A stretch of 64,000 nt of DNA, taken from assembly GCA_948567375.1 (NCBI GenBank), contig OX419758.1, forward strand, positions 18,419,001 to 18,483,000, given 5' to 3'. Below, piece by piece: positions 10,131-22,274 of this stretch. Within the stretch, counting starts at the first letter, position 1, and each line of letters starts with the position of its first letter. Below the pieces are notes generated by a model. The model was not told the DNA's origin. It searched no databases and worked only from the letters and a program-made list of their open reading frames with translations. The DNA comes from Lunularia cruciata (Eukaryota > Streptophyta > Marchantiopsida > Lunulariales > Lunulariaceae). Made by a program: the position numbers and the translations under genes.

Positions 10131-11557
10131 TTGGTTGGTGCTTGGGGATAGGGCAAGGGTTTAGGGTTTTGCATTTGGAGCCACTGCAAGCCGTTGGGTG
10201 GCACCCGTAGGTGCTAAACATTGATGCTACATTGTCATAGAAAAAATTCAATAACTCTTGAAAACTAAAGCAAACATGTAGCAAAAATCTGAGGAATGCA
10301 AGATAAGTACCTCAGGATATGGATAATGCAGTCCAAGTGTGATTTTGAGGCTGATTACATCAAGATCAACCTCCTTGATTTTGGCCACCAATGTTCAAAT
10401 TTGATATTTGTCCATCCAGCACCATTTGATGAAGTTTGCGGGGTGTTGAATGGTGTGGAAACCTATAAGCCAATCTTCTTCTTGAGTATTCCTCATGTCT
10501 TCACCATCAACAATCTTCTCATAGCCCCAGATTTCTGCCATGAAGAATACTAGAAATGTAGGACTGAAATGGAAGAATGGCTCCCAAACCTCTCTCGAAC
10601 CCTTCAACTTAGCCCCAAATCCAGGTCCGAAAACCACAATCTTGAAACTGGTCTCAAAATGGACTGTCTAAACCGACCCCACCACAAAGTTGAACCTCTC
10701 AAACCTCATTGTTCTGCACTTGTTGAGACCCCGAAATGGTGTATTCAAAACTTTTGAGAAACCTTTGAAACTTTTGAATTCTTAAACTTTTCAAAATTCA
10801 CTAAGCTGAATTGCTCCTGAACTTCCAAAAATGCTCAAATTTAAAATTTACCTACGAGGATAGGGTTAATATAGTACCCATCTCACATGTCACAAATTAT
10901 TCATATGAATTGGTCTCACTAAATCAGTATTTCATGAAGAAGAACCACAGTTTGATGAGAAAATATACAAATCATGAGCGGCAACATGCGTCATGCCACC
11001 TCGCAAACCAGTGCACCCGACAAGTCGCCAACCAAGTGCCTCCTAGCATATATGGGTGAGCGTCAACCGAGTGGCTCCCAATGCCTCCCAGCATCTACGG
11101 GTGAGCATCAACCAGCACCACCCCCTACCAACCACCATGCCAAAATACACCAACGTCCCTAGCGCCATCTTGTGACTCTTTGAGCATCAGCGAATGCCAT
11201 TTAGTGACTTCCAATGTTTTGGGCATCATTGACAAGTACCCAACAACTTAGAGTGTACACTGGGCTGGGCTTCATGTGTCCGTGTTCTTTGCATTCTTAT
11301 TTCAGATCTGAGAACAAAATAATTTTTGAAATCTTGGAGTTTGTCAAGGCAGCAACATATGAAGATGTTTTTAAAACTATAGAAGAAATACAACATATGA
11401 AAAGATATGAAGATGTTTCTTAAACTGTAGAAGCAATACACAACTCATTGCTCATTATGTACAAAATATGCAAAATTACAAGAATGATATTTTTATTGTA
11501 TTGAAACATGATCTCATTTCATTCCAATATATGATTCACATGATGAGCAAGGCATTG
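10131..11557. other. no supported gene
   Basis: Short open frames exist on both strands but show no recognisable motif. About 11035-11110 holds a short direct duplication (GCCTCC(T/C)AGCAT..GGGTGAGC). The stretch is probably more decayed repeat DNA or part of a retrotransposon tail. Confidence 0.4.
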
Positions 11558-12960
11558 TTACATCACCCGAGACCTACTTTCTTCTCTACCAAGCTCTATT
11601 CCATTAAAAGTCATATCTGAATCTATTTGAGTTTCCTCTATAAATCCACCATCGTCCTCTGACCAAATGTCACACCTATTGATTAAGTAGTAAATATATA
11701 AAATAATACAAAGTGAAACACACTTTAACAAATATTCATTTCTATTATTGTCTTTAAGTTGCACGTTAAGCTCACAAAGAGAATGCCATCTAGCTTTCAA
11801 TACTCCTATATAATGCTCATTTATTGCCCTTGCCTTTGCCAAATATTTATTGAATTCTTGCTTGTCTTGGGTTTGGGCCTCCTTTAATGTAGGGACAAGG
11901 TGATGCATGGGTACATAACCAAAATCACCTAAAAGGTACTCTTTGGCCCCAAAGCTATGGCACCCCACTCTTTGGTTCAAATCTTTCCAGAGTGATGATT
12001 TATTCAAACAAGTCATGTCATGACATGATCTAAGCATTCCTTCCTATAAACAAACCATCCACAAACCTTTAATATTGTCATGCAATAATACAATCATGTG
12101 AATTTACAAAGAAGAGCACCAATGCTAATAAACACTAATAGCGGAACGCTGCTAATAAACAAAACAAAGAAAAAACAAAATATGAAACATTACCTGCCAT
12201 AAAATGTATAATTTTTCTTTTATTGTGCAAATCACTCAACAATTTACGGAATAGGAGCCTTTCTGCTGAAATATATTTCTCCATCCTCTATGGGTCAAGT
12301 TGTAAGAGGAAACAAGTTCCATCTATCAAACCAACACAATGAGGGAAACTTTTTTGTGCAAAAAGATGGATATCCTTCTCCTTTCCTCATGCTCAGGCCA
12401 TGCAACTTGACTCCTCATCAAATCAAATATGGCTGTCATAACCCGGTCAGTAATGGCAATAGTTGAACCTACACTAATGCCCCAAATTTTTAACCCCCTT
12501 GCAACACATGCTCCATTACCTTGATGCCCAAATCTATTGGGAGCTAGAGCTACTTGGAGCCACATTGGTGTTTGCTCCCATTGGTAGGTCTTCTCAAAAA
12601 TAGGATGTGTTCTAATCAAATCTACCAAGGTTGAAAGAATTAACATCCATTCTAATAATTTGTCAAAAAGCCTTTGGCTCTATATTTCTAAAATACTTTA
12701 TCAAAAAAATTTTACTACAAGGATAAGTTACTCTGAGGTTCCATGTATCTATGCTTATGTACAAACTCCCATCCACTAATAAAAAATTCTAGCATATCTA
12801 TATCAAGTTCTCCATCTTCATCTTCTAGTCTTTGCGTCAAGATCTCCAAATCTAATTTATACACCATTGTATGCACTTCCTTATGTTTTGAGTTAATTCT
12901 CCTATCTGCATGTTATACTAGACTTTGCCATCCTCTATTGTTCTATTACCAAAAATAACT
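11558..12960 (-). pseudogene. PIF/Harbinger transposase (DDE_Tnp_4), broken
   Basis: On the minus strand 12646-12326 encodes the N-terminal half (HPIFEKTYQWEQT, GNGACVARGLKIWGIS, GSTIAITDRVMTAIFDL), then near 12340-12300 VGLIDGT, the first catalytic Asp. A stop or splice region follows. 12037-11558 has HDMTCLNKSSLW, YLLGDFGYVPMH (second Asp) and FNKYLAKARAINEHYIGVLKARW, with the catalytic Glu. The trio matches the DDE nuclease of PIF/Harbinger elements, which insert at short TA-rich targets. Frames are split at about 12060-12200, where GT..AG intron remnants are possible. No terminal inverted repeats or Myb-like partner gene were identified. The region 12960-12650 is a worn N-terminus. Confidence 0.85.
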
Positions 12961-13039
12961 CTACCCTCCTCGATCCTTTAATCACCAAAAATAACACTTG
13001 ATCGTGCATGCTCTACTCTTCTCACTTCAGAGATAGATG

Positions 13040-13690
13040 GTACCTGCACAATGAACAAGGTCTGCAATATAAAATTACATTCCAAACTAGTTTTTAAATG
13101 ATGAAATTGAAAATCTTCAAACTCAGAAGATAAGAATTACATTTCAAACTTGAGAGATAGGAATTACATTTCGAGAGATTTACATTCATAATGAGATTGC
13201 AAATCTTTTCACCTTCACACAACCCAATGAAAAAGGTCTGCCATATAAAAATTACATTCCGAACTAGTTTTTAAGTAATGAAATTGAGAATCTTCAAACT
13301 AGACAGATAAGAATTCCATTTTGAAAGATTTACATTCCTAATGAGATTGTGAATCTTTGCACCTTCACACAATCCACACTAATCTCTAAACTTCAACAAA
13401 ATTCCCTCTCCCTCTTCTCACAACAAGCATTAATCTTCTCCTATTTTGGGTCAATTTTCTCCCTCTTGCCCTCTTGTGCTGTTCATCATCTCGTTCTATG
13501 CATCAATTTTCTGCATCAATTTTCTCCTTCTCGTCCTCTTCTATGATTCATCTTGTTCACTCATACATCACCTATCGTTGTGACCCCGCCTATCTTCAAT
13601 TTTCTACATCAATTTTTTCCTTCTCGTCCTCTCATGCGGTTCATCTCATTCTCTAGCACGTCACCTATTGTTGTGACCCCACCTATCTTT
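13040..13690. repeat. two local tandem duplications in a C/T-rich stretch
   Basis: A roughly 180-bp segment (start near 13048, ACAAGGTCTGC...) is repeated from about 13230 with small deletions. A second duplication of about 108 bp follows: TTCTCCTTCTCGTCCTCTT to GTTGTGACCCC at about 13515-13590 and again to 13680. Pyrimidine-rich and non-coding. Confidence 0.75.
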
Positions 13691-13895
13691 GTGCTATCTT
13701 AGTAAGCCCTTCCGGCAGCCACCCTTTTCACCCTAATCTAATGTACACACTTTATTAACCCTAATGTGCAATTAATGCATTATGGAGTGACAACGGTTAA
13801 CTAGGTATCCCTTATTTTATACAAACCACCTATTATGGAGTTTGCTAATAATAAAGAACTTGATCGGAACTCCGTAGTCCGACCTTTTCCTCTTC

Positions 13896-14110
13896 CTACC
13901 CGAACACGTATCAATTTAGTCAACGCTTCATAATAAATTATAAGGAAATATATGGGGCTTTGTAAAACTATTACTGAACCACTAGTGCACAAAGTCCATC
14001 CTACCCGAACACGTATCAATTTAGTCAACGCTTCATAATAAATTATAAGGCTTCATAATAAATTATAAGGAAATATACGGAGCTTTGTAAAACTATTACT
14101 GAACCCCTAG
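13896..14110. repeat. 105-bp tandem duplication with nested 20-bp duplication
   Basis: CTACCCGAACACGTATC starts at 13896 and again at 14001, and the following 100 bp are nearly the same. Inside the second copy a 20-bp piece (14031-14050) is repeated at once (14051-14070). The unit ends in the sequence that opens module A1. Confidence 0.85.
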
Positions 14111-17100
14111 TGCATAAATTCCATGCCATTTCTAGAGTTTTATTTAATAAGTTTTTTAAATTGAGTTGGATTAAAGTCTGCTCCTCTTCTAGAGTTTAAG
14201 TTGATATGTTTTTAAAACTGAGCTACGTTTAATTATACACCTTTGTAGATCTCCGTTAATAAGTTTTTAGAATTGAATTGCAGTAAATTCTTTATCTTTT
14301 AGGATTTTAATTTAATATGTTTTGAGAATGAAGTCAGTCCGACTCATTGACAAGCACATTTAATCAGGACACAGCTTGAGCTCAGCACGGATATGTAAAA
14401 GGGGGTCTTAATGGGCCTTTCTATATTTATAATCTTATAGTGTAATTTTATTTTTTAAACTGTTAGTTTTATTCGGCTGCTTCACAAAGTATGCTATTCA
14501 GCAGTAAAGACAGTAATTCCCTTCTATATCTGACAAATCGTGTCATGTAAGTCAAATTCCCAAAATAAGATAAACTTGTCTTTATTATGAATGTTTCAAC
14601 TTCTAAACTTTTCAGGAAAATAGAAGTCCAATTATGGATCGTCCTTTTGGATGTAGTTTTATTTTCTTAAATTTTCGTTTACCACACGGAGGGAATGGGC
14701 TGCTAAAAATAAAGAAATTTCACCGTCTTTTTTGTTCTGATTTTCCTTTAATCTGTTATACTCACTCATTGAATGACAATGCAACTCTCGCTTAACTGCA
14801 ATTTAGTATTTTTATATGATTATAATGTTTTATCTATTTGCTTCAGAAATTAAACAGCTTTAATAACAGAATATTCAGTTCAAAGGATACACTATTTAAT
14901 TTATTAATATTTACCAATTATCCCTTCTGAACACACAGTTTTGTAAGCTTTACTATGTGCTCACCTGTCTATTATGCTAAGAGTGAACTTGTTCTATTTT
15001 TTTGTCCTCAATTTTGGGCACTTGGAACTTCGTCCTCGCCAAAGCACTCATATATTAAACTCTTCTACTTACATTCATGATTTACTATCTTTATGGTTCA
15101 TTGCTGTAATGAGCAAATTCGACTTATGTGCCTGTTGGGATAATTCGTTACATCGGTGTTATTCAGATTCTTGCTCATCATGCGGCGACATTCTCCAGAA
15201 AATGTATCCATAGAGACAGATAACAGTTCTTCGCTACAGGTTCCAGATGTAGAATATCGCCATCACCAACATTGGTACACCCTTATAAGCCATCTAAAGA
15301 TAATGTCTTGGCGAAGAAACTGAAGAATCAAAGGAGTGCTTAACCGGTGATTCTTTCTATAAATCTTCTCCTTCTTCAAACCCATTATCATCAACGATAC
15401 CTTTACACATCTGGATATTACCTACGAGATGGGAAAGTGCTGCTACGCTCACTCTGATGTTCCTGTTTCCTGTCTCCTTGTACAACACATTAAAATTTCA
15501 ACATCAAATGGCTCTCATTGTTGTGCCAGTTCTTGCAAGCACGGTGTCATATAAGAGATTGAAGTTTTTCCGCTTCTTCGAAGTCTGAAGATTTCTGTGG
15601 GCTGCCCGACTAGCACAGCCTTAATTAATAGGCTATTGATTGAGCTATACATTCCAGAGAGGCCCTCAAATCAGGTGTATATTAACAGTCTCTCAAACCT
15701 GCACTAAGATAGGCAACATCCTGCAGAGTGACTGATTGCCTTGGGACTTGGGAATGAGTATCAGACTTTGACATTCCTCAAGGCTTAAATTCTGATGCTA
15801 CGAATATATACTAAACGGTAGTCAACACTGCCTATCGCCTAAGTATGGTATAATCCTGCTTCCTTTGAAGAGGGTAAAGACGTATACAAGTGACTTATTG
15901 ATATGTCGGTGTATATCACAAAGCTCAGGCCATTATTCAGGCACAGAGTAAACTGAAAGTAAAGCGGCGTGAATCCTGAAGAAAGACTATTTACAGCCAA
16001 TTGCAACCTACTCAGGAGTGAAGTCCCAGGGTTGAAAACCATCGCCCAAGGGCAGCTTTGGAAGGATCTCCAAAATTTGGTTTTCAGCACTTTCACTGTG
16101 GTACACGCAATTGATCTCAGGTGCTTGACGCAAGTCTTCAAGGAAAACAAAAGTGTTGAAACTTCCCTTGCAGTCACAAACTTATTCTGAGTTAACCAGT
16201 CCCCGAGACTCCAGCACCCACCAGTTGCTTTGCAGCAATACACAAACAGAGTTAACCTGTGCCTAAGAAACATTCATATTGAAGCTGTTCACAGAACACA
16301 CGATGCCAAATAAATGTAAACATGCTTCGTGCACGATTCTACCTTTGAGGTGTAAGTCTTCTAAAGCCAAGCAGCGTCTTCAGGCAAGTGAAAAAAAAGA
16401 CAGATAAATATATAAAAAAAATAATTCCTATGGAATTAGTCGTATTGCTGCAGAGAGTACATGCTGCTATTTTGAGCAAGATTTACAGAGGTTATTGTCC
16501 ATACTATTCTATTTTAAGAAGAATTAGAGAAGTTAAAAGCAACCAGGAGACTGACTTTGTAGAATATATTGTAAGGGTGTATGTGATTTCTCGGTCCAGC
16601 TCCAAAAAAAGTACTTGCTTCAGAGTATGATTGTCACGAAAGCACTGCCAGATGTTGAGGAAGGTCATATTTAGCTGTTTATTTTGTTGAAGTTGTAACC
16701 ACAAATCTTTCAATCTTTCCTAACCAAGTTGAATAGACTGATTCACGTGTAATGTCCATTTCTCTGTCTTCAACTGTGATCAGATGTACTTGCACAGCGA
16801 AAAGATGATGAGCAACTACGGTTTAGTTGTTCAGATTAACAAGGATCCAAACAGTGGACTTACACAATATATACCTTTCTTCTGACAATACCTATATTAG
16901 GTTGCGTTAGGACAGTACACTATAACCAAAGGTTGATAAAAACCTCTCGAGTTCATTGCTGCCATTCCAAAGTTTGCAGTGACTCCAAACCCGATAGATA
17001 GTAGTCATGCACCATTCTCTCTTTATCGTCTTTACTGATACAAAGCAGAACAGCTCTTTCATCTACAGGGTTGCGTGAGTTATCAATTGTCACAAGTATC

Positions 17101-17590
17101 CTGCAGTTGATAGGCTTTTCTAAACGGATCACTTCTCATTCTTGGGTACACTTCACTTCACATGTACGCTTCCCTCCGACTGTCACCTTGTTCGTGTGTG
17201 ACTTCTTATGGTGGCAGGTTTGTTTGAATATTCCCTTAAATGTTTTCCTATCGATAAGTGGTCTACAAACGCTTCAGCAATTAACTTAAGTAGTAGGCAT
17301 GAAGGTACATAGACACTACTAATCGTTGAACATATTATTCCAAAGTAACTTGGTCTGCTTTCGGGAACTAAACAATAATCGATTGCATTCAAGGAAAATC
17401 AAGAGATTATTCCTCTAACAATGTTTTATATCACAATCAGTTTTCCCAAAACATTTGTGACAAGATGATCATTAATATTTCTAAATTTACCGACTGAACT
17501 GAACTGTAAAGAATGTAAGAATGACACCAGAAGTAGATATAAATACTTCTGCTTTGGGTTTTAGAACATGAGAGCAGAAGCAGTTCGAAG
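14110..17590. repeat. duplicated module, copy A1 (counterpart of 46263-49675)
   Basis: From GCATAAATTCCATGCCATTT to GAGAGCAGAAGCAGTTCGAA the sequence matches 46263-49675 along its length with scattered substitutions and small indels. It contains shared blocks such as CCTACGAGATGGGAAA at about 15420 and, on the minus strand, exon-like coding remnants. No mobile-element protein is seen inside, so this looks like segmental duplication rather than a transposon. A shorter, more diverged copy is at 19.6-21.7 kb. Confidence 0.85.
15996..16273 (-). pseudogene. unidentified coding exon, frameshifted copy
   Basis: Minus-strand translation gives CCKATGGCWSLGDWLTQNKF, then in another frame DCKGSFNTFVFLEDLRQAP and LPKLPLGDGFQPWDFTPE followed by a stop. 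The counterpart at 48133-48393 reads through in one frame. I do not recognise the family. The shift between NKF and DCKG shows this copy is broken, while the conserved protein-level similarity suggests the ancestor was coding. The neighbouring block at about 16590-16740 (minus) has LRR-like text (FRDNHTLKQVLFLELD). Confidence 0.5.
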
Positions 17591-17639
17591 CACGGGGGAT
17601 CCTGAACGGGGGATCCTGTACCAAGGCTCGAACAAACCT

Positions 17640-18331
17640 GTGAATGAGATCGTAAAATTTAGGAGCTGAAATTACCAGTTGAACATGTCTGCGGGCTCAC
17701 ATGGGTATTCTCTATTGTGTCCAGGTTGCTGCGTCAGCAGACAACACTCTTCCAGAACAATTCGAACTGGTCGTTGAGAATGAGAACATCGCCAAGTGCT
17801 GATCTGAACTGGTATGTGGGAGAGAATGCTGTCTCAGAGACTACTTCATCTGCAGTGGCGGAGCGAGTCGTGAAGTTCCTAGGAGCATAATTGTACCACC
17901 ATGGTTAACAAAATATTCTCACATTTGAGAACTTGGGATGACGATTCCATACATTTTAGTTTTGGTGGTACCAGACATGTACAGATTTTATTCACTTGTG
18001 CCAATCGCACATTAATGCGAGATGAAAAGCAGTTCGAATTTCTGAAACAGTTGGCTTTCAGTTGCTCTGGGTGGTATCTTTTGATCTGTAAATGCCTCTG
18101 GAACGGGTCATATACTTTGGAAAGGACTAAACGGAACTGTGCTTCTTGAGCTACTTAGATGAGAAGTATTCTATGGAATATCTCCTAAAACTCTCCACTA
18201 ACAAGGCTTGTGTGTTGTCGGATGGACCCATGGAAAACTGGATAGTCAGTTTGGATACGGGAAGAAACATTCATAAAATCGATTGCACCATTCCTGGACC
18301 ATTGTATCAAACTGAGAAACTCAAGAGATAG
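17640..18331 (+). pseudogene. degraded coding region, family unknown
   Basis: Plus-strand frames, changing several times, read like protein: VQVAASADNTLPEQFELVV, ETTSSAVAERVVKFLGA, IHFSFGGTRHVQILFTC and EFLKQLAFSCSGWYLL. They end in a frame of 61 codons at 18146-18331 (MSYLDEKYSMEYLLKLS...). Frameshifts and stops (about 17805, 17888, 18147) make it a pseudogene. It sits in the segment that A1 has and B lacks. No motif identifies it. Confidence 0.4.
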
Positions 18332-18639
18332 TTTTTAATTCTCTATTCCGAAATCCAGCACATATTATTGCGGTTTCCTGCGAGAATGAAATCCGTTGAA
18401 TCACGAATGAGCCAGGTTCTCAAGGCCATGGATCCCCGAGGAATGTGAAAATTCTACTCACTCAATTCACGTGCAATCTTGCTCTAAGATTGATCATTAA
18501 AATCGATTAAAATCCTTTTGGTTACTCATCATCTCCCGACAACAATATTAAGACACTCACCGGTTTCTCTCCAAATGTCTGTACCAATACATACACGTCC
18601 CTGTATTGACACAAACTCAATCACAGCATACTCTTTGAG

Positions 18640-19535
18640 AACCCAACCCAGAATTTGTATCATCTGCGATCGCGACCGTGAGACGAGATACGGGCCACAG
18701 AGCCGCCGCTCTAGCTCAAACGCAGTCGCGCAGAATGGGATCCGATCGACATGTATTGGTAGTGGTCGAGTTCGATGAGTATTTGTGGATCTCGACGTTG
18801 TTAAGGAGCCAGCCCTCAACAGTGTCGCCACTGTAAGAAGTATTCATTCTTTAAAGGCTTCTCTCACAATCTGATCTATACAATCATCCATACGGATAGT
18901 TGTACAGGTTATGTGCAATGATACGACGTCATTCACTACAGGCTCTTCCTCAACTACTCAGCCTATCAAGTAGTCAATACATGTGTAGTTAAACCAGGAA
19001 AACTGCCAGAATCCACTGAAGAGAAGAGCATATACCATATAAGATTATTCAAGGCCAACGAACAGTGACAGTTTAGAAACGCTCTGCTTCCAAGTTTAGG
19101 AACTCTAAACTTCCTTCATTGTGAGATAAGAGTGTGATATGATACAAAATTATGATACGCAACAAAACTGGGGGGTACTGCATACGGTGCTTACGCAAAA
19201 TTTGCGGACTTGGTCCACAACAACGGGAGCCTAAATCATCAACTGTTCCTCGTACTTCAACATAGGACCTCCTAGTATTTTATTTCCTTTGCTTGATGGG
19301 GTCTTACCATCCTTCATTTTTCCTACTCGGTCGCCTTTTTTCGTATTTTATTTCTAGATCAGAACGAACTACAGTCATTTGCAATTGCGATTGTGAGATG
19401 TCAATAGGTGCTGAAAGTGCCGAGTACCCCCTTCGTCTCATGGCCTTGCTGACCGAGCTCAAGTTTGAGGGTCCAGTTGAAGTCGTGCACAATGGAATCC
19501 GCTCGACATGTATTGATAGTCGAGTTCCATTAGGA
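18640..19535 (+). pseudogene. two fragments of the domain found upstream of the HNL gene
   Basis: 18640-18845 and 19190-19535 both match 40487-40912. Shared blocks are GCGATTGTGAGA, the stretch coding LKFEGPVEVVHNGI near 19455, and the stretch coding VEFDEYLW near 18770 (VQFDEHLW upstream of HNL). Both are out of frame in places. They show that pieces of the receptor neighbourhood were copied here without the receptor itself. Confidence 0.6.
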
Positions 19536-19599
19536 TTTGAGAAACGCAAATTCCAAATTCTGAGCTTACAGTTCCATACATTTTTTATCACGGATTTAA

Positions 19600-21660
19600 T
19601 TGGTACTATATTCCGCTGCTTCGTAAAATACATTGTTCAACCGTGAAAATAGTAATATGCTTCAATATGCTGTAAATCGTGTTATGCAAGTCAAATTCCT
19701 CAACTAAAAGGACGGTATTTATTAAGAATATTTCAGCATCTTAAGAGTGTTTTAATTTCTCATGAAAATAAAACTCCATGTATGGATCTTCCTATTGCAG
19801 GAATATTTTATTTTCTTGAATTTTGGATTATAATTTATCACAAGGGAGAGAAGGAGTTGTAAATAAAAATGAATTGCATGGCATATTTACTTATAATTTT
19901 CCTTTGATTTGTGAATATTCCCTCCTTGAACTTCAAACAACTGCAGTTCAGTATATTTACAGCATTTTAGGGTACTTTTCTGTTAATGATAATAAATTTT
20001 ATATCTATTCTCTTCAGCAATTAAAATGCATTTAACAGGTGACCGTGTGTTCAAATAAGACATGATTTGAATTACTACCATTTATCAATTATCCCTTGTG
20101 AAATATATAATTTTATAAACTGTTCTATGTGTTCACCTGTCATTGAAGAACGATGATGCAGTCGAGCTAATTATTATGATCAAAGGTTCTAGTCTAAGAG
20201 ATCCAATCCCTTTAAGCAACTCAATCTTTGACTCCAAGTCCGTTGGGACCAAGTTTACAATTGATTAAATACTTCTAATTTTGGTTGATGCTATACGTGG
20301 TTAAGGTGGAAAGATACTAACTTGAAACAGCTCTCTAATAGACATCTCCAAGTCCTTTAAGGACAAGAAGCATCTTCAGGCAATGGGAGAAAGATGTTCT
20401 AAAGCGAAAGTGCATTTTTCTCGTTCCTTGTGCTGATCGTAAGCTGGGTTCATGAGAAACACATATCCTCAAGAAAACCGGGGTAAAGAGGAGGAGGGGC
20501 AGGATTTATATGCAGGTTGTTTCATTAAATTCCGGTATACAATGAGTAATTGATTCGTATGCTTTTGCCGCTGATGGTATATTATACTGTTTCGAACGGT
20601 GATGGAATACAAATTAAAATTACAGGCAGCTTTTTGTCCATAGTATTCCACTTCAATGAGAATTAAAGAGGTTAAATGCAGCCACGAGACTGACTTTGTA
20701 GAGTAACGTTGTCCGCCAAAGTCTTTAAACAAACCTTAAACTCGAATTAGAGAGTAAATATTCTCTATGTGTGAGATGGTTATTTTGAATATTCTGCACG
20801 TGTGAGATGGTTATTCGGTGAGTTTAACAAATCTCACGTACAAGCCAAAATGACCTCTCGTGAGTTTATAGCGAGTTTGCACAAGAAACTGAAAAGAGAC
20901 TTCCGATGGAGAGCAAAATGAGCTACACCAACGCTACCTTATCATTTCCTGTTAAATATCATCATTTTGCCTTAAACCTACCCGTCACAATCGCGTTTAA
21001 TGCCAATTTAATTCTTTCATTTTACTTTGTGACACATCAGTTATTCGCGAGTTTGAGAAAATCTCATTTTTACTTTGTGGACAATGTTAGTGTATCTGAA
21101 TAAACGGTCCAGCTCTGGAAAGTACTTGCTTCAGAGGATGATTATCAAGAAAGCACTGCCAGATGTTGACGAAGGTCATATTCGACGGTTTATTTCGTTG
21201 AAGTTGTAGCACAAATCATTCAATGTCCTTCAATTTCTTCCCCAACAAAGTTGAACAGACTGATTCACATATGATGTCAATTTATGTGTCTTCAATTGTG
21301 ATCACATGCACTCGCATTCCGAAAAGATGGTGAACAACTTCCCTACTGTTATTCTTATTTAACAAGGACCCTAACAACAGACTTCAGAGTACATACCTTT
21401 CTTCTGACAATACTTATATTAGGGTTCGTTAGGATCAATGCGGTTTATGTATAAGGTATATAAAACCTCTGAAGGTTTATTTATCATCTTTACTGATACA
21501 AAAGTGGACTAACCTTTCAATTTACTGGGTTGCATAAGTTTACCAGTTGTCACAAGTATCCCGTTGTTGGTAGGCTTCCCCAAACGGATCATCTTTTCTG
21601 TTTACGTACACCTTGTTAACGTTTGACCCTCTTCTGTTGCCAGATTCTTTTTAATATTCC
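19600..21660. repeat. duplicated module, partial diverged copy A2
   Basis: 19600-20100 corresponds to 14460-14950 (for example CAAATTCC..AAC around a conserved AATCGTGT.ATG.AAGTCAAATTCC). 20470-20720 corresponds to 16440-16560 and 21110-21650 to 16590-17290. The middle, including the exon at 16.0-16.2 kb, is deleted. Divergence is clearly higher than between A1 and B, so this is the oldest copy. Confidence 0.75.
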
Positions 21661-21700
21661 TTTAGCACATAATTGTTGTATGTCGAAATATATGGATTGG

Positions 21701-21938
21701 AGGGCCATAGAGATTTGAAAGTGACAATTCCAACACAAAAATAGAATATAATGCGACTGGAGGAGCTGGAGAGTTGCAACCATGTCAAATCGTGTAGTAG
21801 ATCTTGTCATTATGTCGTAATTCTTATGCATGCTAAAACTTGCATCTGTGACAGGAATTGACCGGGTTGGAATCTCCAGCTCCTCCAGCAGCATAATATT
21901 TTGTGTTGGACGTGTCACTTTCAAATCTCTGTGGAGCT
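21701..21938. repeat. long imperfect inverted repeat (hairpin)
   Basis: 21701-21772 and 21874-21938 are imperfect reverse complements, sharing AGAGATTTGAAAGTGAC, CCAACACAAAA and CTGGAGGAGCTGGAG on the left arm. The spacer is about 100 bp. RNA from either strand would fold into a stem of about 65 bp. It could be a miniature fold-back element or a small-RNA precursor; the sequence does not decide. Confidence 0.75.
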
Positions 21939-22274
21939 CATAGTCAGTAGGTTTTAGTACTTTGCAACTAATTGAGGGAAGTGATATGCCAACGTGGAAG
22001 AATGCAGATTGGAAATTTACTACAAGTCGATTCAACTAAGAACAAACATTGCGAGATGTAGTACAAGTAGAGGTACGGGCCCATAACTTTGATCTGCTTG
22101 AAAGTAGATGTGGATTATACCAAGAAATCAAATGGTTACTGCCTGAATAATCTCACAGGCTCTGAATAAAGTAATCTCACAGGGCTTCCGCGCCTTTGTA
22201 TCCTTCCCTGGTTTCCTACATTCAATGCTATACTCTGCGATCTAGGCTTAACCTCCACCTCCCCTCCCCTCCCC

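Noticed and set aside
9767-10204. 145-codon minus-strand open frame rich in Pro
   Set aside because: It is the reverse reading of the GC-rich minisatellite; low stop density explains it and it shows no domain.
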